20,276 nucleotides of DNA from Auritidibacter sp. Marseille-P8566 (GTDB taxonomy: Bacteria > Bacteroidota > Bacteroidia > Flavobacteriales > Flavobacteriaceae): positions 1-20,276 of the forward strand of contig CALPQA020000004.1 of assembly GCA_943325595.2 (NCBI GenBank). The letters are read 5' to 3'. The notes under the pieces are model-generated. The model saw only the letters and a program-made list of their open reading frames with translations, searched no databases and was not told the DNA's origin. A program made the translations under genes and the position numbers. Shown piece by piece: positions 16,350 to 20,276 of this stretch; within the stretch, counting starts at the first letter, position 1; each line of letters starts with the position of its first letter.

Positions 16350-17960
16350 ATGAAATTCACATTTAACAAAAATTGCCAGTTATTGATCTTGTTATTATTT
16401 GTCTTTTTGGTAAATAACATGGCAATTTCTCAAAATAAGAAGCCTACTTTGGACAGAAAATGGTGGAAGGAAGCGGTAGTTTACCAAATTTATCCAAGAA
16501 GTTTCAAGGATACTGATGGTGATGGAGTTGGAGATTTAAAAGGGATAATTTCAAAATTAGATTACTTGAAAAGTTTAGGTATTGATGTGGTGTGGTTGAA
16601 CCCAATTTATAGTTCCCCAAATGCGGATAATGGTTATGATATTTCTGATTATCAAAACATCATGAAGGAATTTGGAACCATGGAAGATTTCAATGCTTTA
16701 CTAAAAGGAATGCATGAAAGAGGTATAAAATTAGTCATGGATTTGGTAGTAAATCACTCAAGTGACGAACATAAATGGTTTCAAGAAAGTAGAAAATCTC
16801 GCGATAATCCCTACAGAGACTATTACCATTGGTGGCCAGCAGAAAAAGGAAAACCCGCTTTTCGACCAGGAAGTTTCGAAGCCGATGGAAGTGGATGGAG
16901 ATATGATAAACAAACCGATTCTTATTATTTACACTATTTCAGCTACAAACAACCCGATTTAAATTGGGAAAACCCAAAAGTACGTCAGGAAATTTATGCC
17001 ATGATGAATTGGTGGTTTCAAAAAGGAATTGACGGTTTTAGAATGGATGTGATTCCATTTATTGGGAAAGACACAGAATTTCCTGTAATAACGCAAGCTG
17101 AATTAGACAATAAATACGAGGGAAGATGGGACGTTTATTTTGCAAGCGGTAAAAGTCTGCATACTTATTTGCAGGAAATGAATAAAGAAGTTTTAAGTAA
17201 ATACGATATTATGTCCCTAGCTGAAGGTGCAGGGATGACTAAATCTACCGCCTTAAATTTTGTGGATGCCGACAGAAATGAACTCAATATGGGGTATCAT
17301 TTTGACGGAACAAATTTGGGTTATGTCCCAGGATATTTCAAAAAAATGGGATCCTATTCTTTGCTTGATTTCAAAAAAATATATTCTGATTGGGATAAAG
17401 TTTATGAAACCAAAGGTTGGGGAACCATTTATTTAGGCAATCACGATCAACCCAGAATGGTTTCGCGATGGGGAAATGATTCTCCTGAATTTAGAGGTTT
17501 GTCCTCAAAAATGTTGACGACTTTTTTATTATCCATGAAAGGAACGCCTTACTATTATAATGGGGACGAGCTAGGGATGACCAATATAAAATTTGATAAG
17601 ATTGAGGACTATCGGGATATCGAAACTTTGGCAGAATATGAGAAATTGAAATTGGCTGGTGGCGACTTGAAACAATTTATTGAAGACCAAAAAACGGGCG
17701 GTGCAAGAGACAATGGCAGAATTCCATTTCAATGGGATGCAACTAAAAATGCGGGTTTTACATCTGGCGAACCTTGGTTAAAAGTAAATGACAATCACGT
17801 TGTTTTGAATGCTGCAGCAGAAGAAAAAGACCCCAACTCTGAATTGAATTATTTTAGAAAAATGGTCAAATTACGCAAAAGCAATCTGACTTTGGTTTAT
17901 GGAAAATATAATTTAGTTGATTCCGAAAACAAAAATGTATATGCGTACACACGAAATTAA
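16350..17960 (+). CDS. Secreted GH13 alpha-glucosidase A (oligo-1,6-glucosidase type), C-terminus lost by frameshift
   Basis: A 536-residue reading frame with a Sec signal (about 1-28, ending MAISQ) and a GH13 catalytic barrel. Conserved regions are DLVVNH (131-136), QPDLN (201-205, the oligo-1,6-glucosidase subgroup marker), GFRMDVIPF with nucleophile Asp233, Glu292 in SLAEGAG as acid/base, and NHD (364-366) with Asp366. Val234 after the nucleophile is usual in alpha-1,6-specific enzymes, so isomaltose- or isomaltulose-like substrates are favoured. The frame stops inside the C-terminal beta-domain at NVYAYTRN. The missing part is intact in another frame just downstream (to 18120), and two 1-base gaps in A-runs explain the break. 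A repaired gene would encode about 590 residues. All catalytic residues precede the break. Confidence 0.9.
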   Translation: MKFTFNKNCQLLILLLFVFLVNNMAISQNKKPTLDRKWWKEAVVYQIYPRSFKDTDGDGVGDLKGIISKLDYLKSLGIDVVWLNPIYSSPNADNGYDISDYQNIMKEFGTMEDFNALLKGMHERGIKLVMDLVVNHSSDEHKWFQESRKSRDNPYRDYYHWWPAEKGKPAFRPGSFEADGSGWRYDKQTDSYYLHYFSYKQPDLNWENPKVRQEIYAMMNWWFQKGIDGFRMDVIPFIGKDTEFPVITQAELDNKYEGRWDVYFASGKSLHTYLQEMNKEVLSKYDIMSLAEGAGMTKSTALNFVDADRNELNMGYHFDGTNLGYVPGYFKKMGSYSLLDFKKIYSDWDKVYETKGWGTIYLGNHDQPRMVSRWGNDSPEFRGLSSKMLTTFLLSMKGTPYYYNGDELGMTNIKFDKIEDYRDIETLAEYEKLKLAGGDLKQFIEDQKTGGARDNGRIPFQWDATKNAGFTSGEPWLKVNDNHVVLNAAAEEKDPNSELNYFRKMVKLRKSNLTLVYGKYNLVDSENKNVYAYTRN

Positions 17961-18120
17961 ATGGCGAAAATTATTGATTTTATTGAATTTTTCAGGTCAA
18001 AAAGCAACAGTAAAAACAGGTTTAGACACCAAAAAAGCAAAATTGCTAATTACGAATTACGGAGGTAAATCTTCAACAACAGAAGTTAGACCTTACGAAG
18101 CATCTATTTTTAAATTATAA
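17961..18120 (+). pseudogene. Detached C-terminal beta-domain fragment of GH13 alpha-glucosidase A
   Basis: After the stop at 17958-17960, the frame with codons starting at 17971 reads LLILLNFSGQKATVKTG and ends SIFKL* at 18120. This is the usual C-terminal strand region of oligo-1,6-glucosidases. Adding one A to the run at 17954-17956 and one A to the run at 17967-17970 gives TRKLNGEKLLILLNFS in a single frame, matching the family pattern. It is not an independent gene, although an ATG at 17917 opens the frame. Its stop overlaps the next ATG by one base, so the ancestral gene end was translationally coupled to the DUF418 gene. This is either a real double frameshift or a homopolymer sequencing error. 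Confidence 0.8.
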
Positions 18121-19292
18121 TGAATTTAGCTATTAAAAATCCCCGAATTGATGTAGTTGATGCCTTGAGAGGTTTCGCTATTATGTGCATTGTTTTATTG
18201 CACAATATGGAACATTTTGAGTTTTATTATTTTCCATCTCAGTTTCCTGAATGGCTTATAAATCTTGATAAAAATGTGTTAGCAGCTGCCTATTTCTTAT
18301 TTGGAGGGAAAGCCTATGCTATTTTCGCCATACTTTTTGGATTCAGTTTCTATATTCAAAATGACAATCAAAATAAACAAGGAAAAGATTTCAGACTTCG
18401 ATTCTTTTGGCGAATGCTTTTATTGTTGGTTTTTGGATTTATTAATACCGCTTTCTATCAAGGAGATATTTTAACAATGTATGCAATCTTGGGATTAATT
18501 CTAATTCCAGTTTGTAATTTGAGCAACAAAACGGTATTATTTATTGCTGCCTTTCTGATGTTTCAACCCCTTGAATGGGCAAAATATTTATACATGATGC
18601 TGCACCCAGATTATATTCCTGCTCCAAATTTATCCGAAGGATATTATAAAGAAATTGCCTATTATATGAATAATGGTGGTTTTTGGGATTACATTATCGG
18701 GGATGTTACCAAAGGAAAAATGGCATCCTTACTTTGGTCATGGGAAAACGGAAGATTTTTTCAGGCTCCTGCATTATTTATGTTGGGAATGTTAGCAGGA
18801 AGAAAACAACTTTTTACAAAAACAGAGGCAAATTTGTTTTTTTGGAAGTTAGCATTAAAAGCGTCCATTATTATTTTCATTTGCTTGTATACAATTATTG
18901 CAATTTTGCCAGACTTTGAATATAATGCATTTGCATTGAACAGACTCTTAGTGATATTTGGCTCTTGGGCTAATTTTTCAATGATGGTTTTTTGGGTAGC
19001 TGGATTTGTGCTTTTATTTTACTTGACAAATTTCAATTCTCTTTTATCAAAACTTATTCCTTTTGGAAAAATGAGCTTATCAAATTATATCATTCAATCT
19101 ATTGTTGGAGCGACTCTTTATTATAAATATGGATTTGGTTTATACCAATATACAGGAGCAACATTTTGCCTTTTGATAGGAATTGTGTTGTTTCTATTGA
19201 ATGTAGTTTTTTGTAAATGGTGGCTAAAAAATCACAAACAAGGTCCATTAGAATATGTTTGGCAAAAACTAACGTGGATTTCACTTAAATAA
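18120..19292 (+). CDS. DUF418 (YeiB-like) multi-pass membrane protein
   Basis: A 390-residue integral membrane protein. The N-terminus carries RIDVVDALRGFAIMCIVLLHN (about 9-29), the opening typical of DUF418 and related acyltransferase-like membrane families. About eight or more hydrophobic segments follow. The C-terminal DUF418 hallmark is GKMSLSNYIIQS followed by two further membrane segments and WWLKNHKQGPLEYVW. It presumably lies in the inner membrane. The ATG overlaps the stop of the alpha-glucosidase A fragment (TAATG), and alpha-glucosidase B follows after 13 bp, so it is co-transcribed with sugar genes. The biochemical role of the family is not established. Sugar or oligosaccharide handling, including acyl transfer, can be suggested from context only. 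Confidence 0.85.
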   Translation: MNLAIKNPRIDVVDALRGFAIMCIVLLHNMEHFEFYYFPSQFPEWLINLDKNVLAAAYFLFGGKAYAIFAILFGFSFYIQNDNQNKQGKDFRLRFFWRMLLLLVFGFINTAFYQGDILTMYAILGLILIPVCNLSNKTVLFIAAFLMFQPLEWAKYLYMMLHPDYIPAPNLSEGYYKEIAYYMNNGGFWDYIIGDVTKGKMASLLWSWENGRFFQAPALFMLGMLAGRKQLFTKTEANLFFWKLALKASIIIFICLYTIIAILPDFEYNAFALNRLLVIFGSWANFSMMVFWVAGFVLLFYLTNFNSLLSKLIPFGKMSLSNYIIQSIVGATLYYKYGFGLYQYTGATFCLLIGIVLFLLNVVFCKWWLKNHKQGPLEYVWQKLTWISLK

Positions 19293-19305
19293 AAGCTATA
19301 AAAAA

Positions 19306-20276
19306 ATGAAAAAATCACTCTATATTATTTTTGCTTTGATGTTGTTAAATTCACAAAATAATGCTGCTCAAGATGTGGCGCAACAAACAGGACTAGTTAT
19401 GAATTCACTTCAAAATGAATGGTGGAAAGAAGCTGTTGTTTACCAAATTTATCCAAGAAGTTTCAAAGATAGTGATGGTGATGGCGTAGGCGATTTAAAA
19501 GGAATTATTTCAAAATTAGATTACATCCAGAGTCTGGGTGTTGATGCGGTTTGGTTGAATCCGATTTACACTTCTCCAAACGATGACAATGGTTACGACA
19601 TCAGTAATTATCGCGAAATCATGAAGGATTTTGGAACCATGGAAGATTTCGATTTATTGCTAAAAGGAATGCACGAAAGAGGCATAAAACTAATCATGGA
19701 TTTAGTGGTCAATCACAGTAGCGACGAACACGAATGGTTCAAGCAAGCCAGAAGTTCAAGAGACAATAAATATAGAGATTACTACCATTGGTGGCCGGCA
19801 GAAAAAGGAAAACCAACGTACAGATGGAGTTTTTTTGATGTAAATAGCGAAGCTTGGAAATATGATTCACAAACGGATTCGTACTATTTACATTATTTTT
19901 CTCAAAAGCAACCCGATTTAAATTGGGAAAACCCAAAATTGCGTCAAGAAGTTTATGACATCATGCGGTATTGGTTGGATAAAGGGATTGATGGTTTTAG
20001 AATGGATGCATTTCAATTTGCATCAAAAGATACAACTTGGCCAGAATTGCCAAAAGGGTATGAAAAAAACATCATTAAATATTACGGAAACGGACCTCAT
20101 TTGCATGACTATTTGCAAGAAATGAACCGGGAAGTTTACAGCAAATATGATATTATGACTGTTGCCGAAGGCGCTGGAAGTTCCCCAGAAGAAGCAATGC
20201 AATTTGTTGATCCTGAACGAAAAGAACTCAATATGGCCTATCATTTTGAAAGTGTCGATATTGGAAAACACATTTC
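19306..20276 (+). CDS. Secreted GH13 alpha-glucosidase B (right edge partial)
   Basis: An open frame from the ATG at 19306 runs without stop to the window end (323 codons). It has a Sec signal (MKKSLYIIFALMLLNSQNNA) and then a GH13 barrel very like copy A: WWKEAVVYQIYPRSFKD (39-55), DLVVNH (132-137), QPDLN (202-206), GFRMDAFQF with nucleophile Asp234, and Glu288 in TVAEGAG. Residues 39-103 match copy A at about 56 of 65 positions, while the segments around 171-185 and after Asp234 differ strongly. Ala235 after the nucleophile (Val in copy A) is closer to alpha-1,4-acting alpha-glucosidases. Both are predicted to be exported and probably hydrolyse different linkages of the same imported sugars. 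The NHD region and beta-domain lie outside the window. Confidence 0.92.
   Translation, partial: MKKSLYIIFALMLLNSQNNAAQDVAQQTGLVMNSLQNEWWKEAVVYQIYPRSFKDSDGDGVGDLKGIISKLDYIQSLGVDAVWLNPIYTSPNDDNGYDISNYREIMKDFGTMEDFDLLLKGMHERGIKLIMDLVVNHSSDEHEWFKQARSSRDNKYRDYYHWWPAEKGKPTYRWSFFDVNSEAWKYDSQTDSYYLHYFSQKQPDLNWENPKLRQEVYDIMRYWLDKGIDGFRMDAFQFASKDTTWPELPKGYEKNIIKYYGNGPHLHDYLQEMNREVYSKYDIMTVAEGAGSSPEEAMQFVDPERKELNMAYHFESVDIGKHI

Noticed and set aside
17917..18120. A separate 67-residue gene after alpha-glucosidase A
   Set aside because: Its residues are the C-terminal domain of that enzyme in a shifted frame; the ATG at 17917 lies inside the GH13 coding sequence.

Overview
The window looks like a chromosomal carbohydrate-utilisation region of a flavobacterium (Bacteroidota, close to Flavobacterium). 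The support is low GC, a SusC/SusD outer-membrane pair, Bacteroidota-type -7 elements (TAnnTTTG), several lipoproteins and a lack of Shine-Dalgarno sequences. I see no tRNA, rRNA, CRISPR array, insertion sequence, phage gene or attachment site. Gene density is ordinary.

Minus strand, read from about 12.7 kb down to 1: a SusC-type TonB-dependent transporter and its SusD lipoprotein, then a strong intrinsic terminator. Beyond it lies a tightly packed cluster: two very large paralogous FG-GAP/VCBS lipoproteins of the CRTAC1 type (seven Ca-loop repeats, an ASPIC/UnbV domain, seven more repeats), a lipoprotein with the complete vanadium haloperoxidase/PAP2 active-site signature, and the first 39 codons of a small membrane-anchored protein that runs off the left edge. 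Also on the minus strand, a secreted GH65 alpha-glucoside hydrolase (13172-15178) has its own promoter and terminator.

Plus strand, from 15.4 kb to the right edge: PfkB-type fructokinase, secreted GH13 alpha-glucosidase A (broken near its C-terminus by an apparent double frameshift), a DUF418 membrane protein, and secreted GH13 alpha-glucosidase B (cut by the window end). Spacing is 8 bp, 1-bp overlap and 13 bp, so this is one operon.

The susC and GH65 promoters share the same -7 octamer (TAGGTTTG) and a LacI-family-like palindrome (CGAAAACGTTTTCG) centred almost the same distance upstream (69.5 and 68.5 bp). That ties the transporter and the hydrolases into one regulon. No regulator gene lies in the window.

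Inferred model: SusCD imports alpha-glucosides, perhaps oligosaccharides or Glc-Fru disaccharides. GH13 enzymes of different linkage preference and the GH65 hydrolase split them in the periplasm or at the surface, and fructokinase phosphorylates released fructose. The role of the FG-GAP pair and the haloperoxidase-like lipoprotein is unknown, and they are the least understood part of the window.
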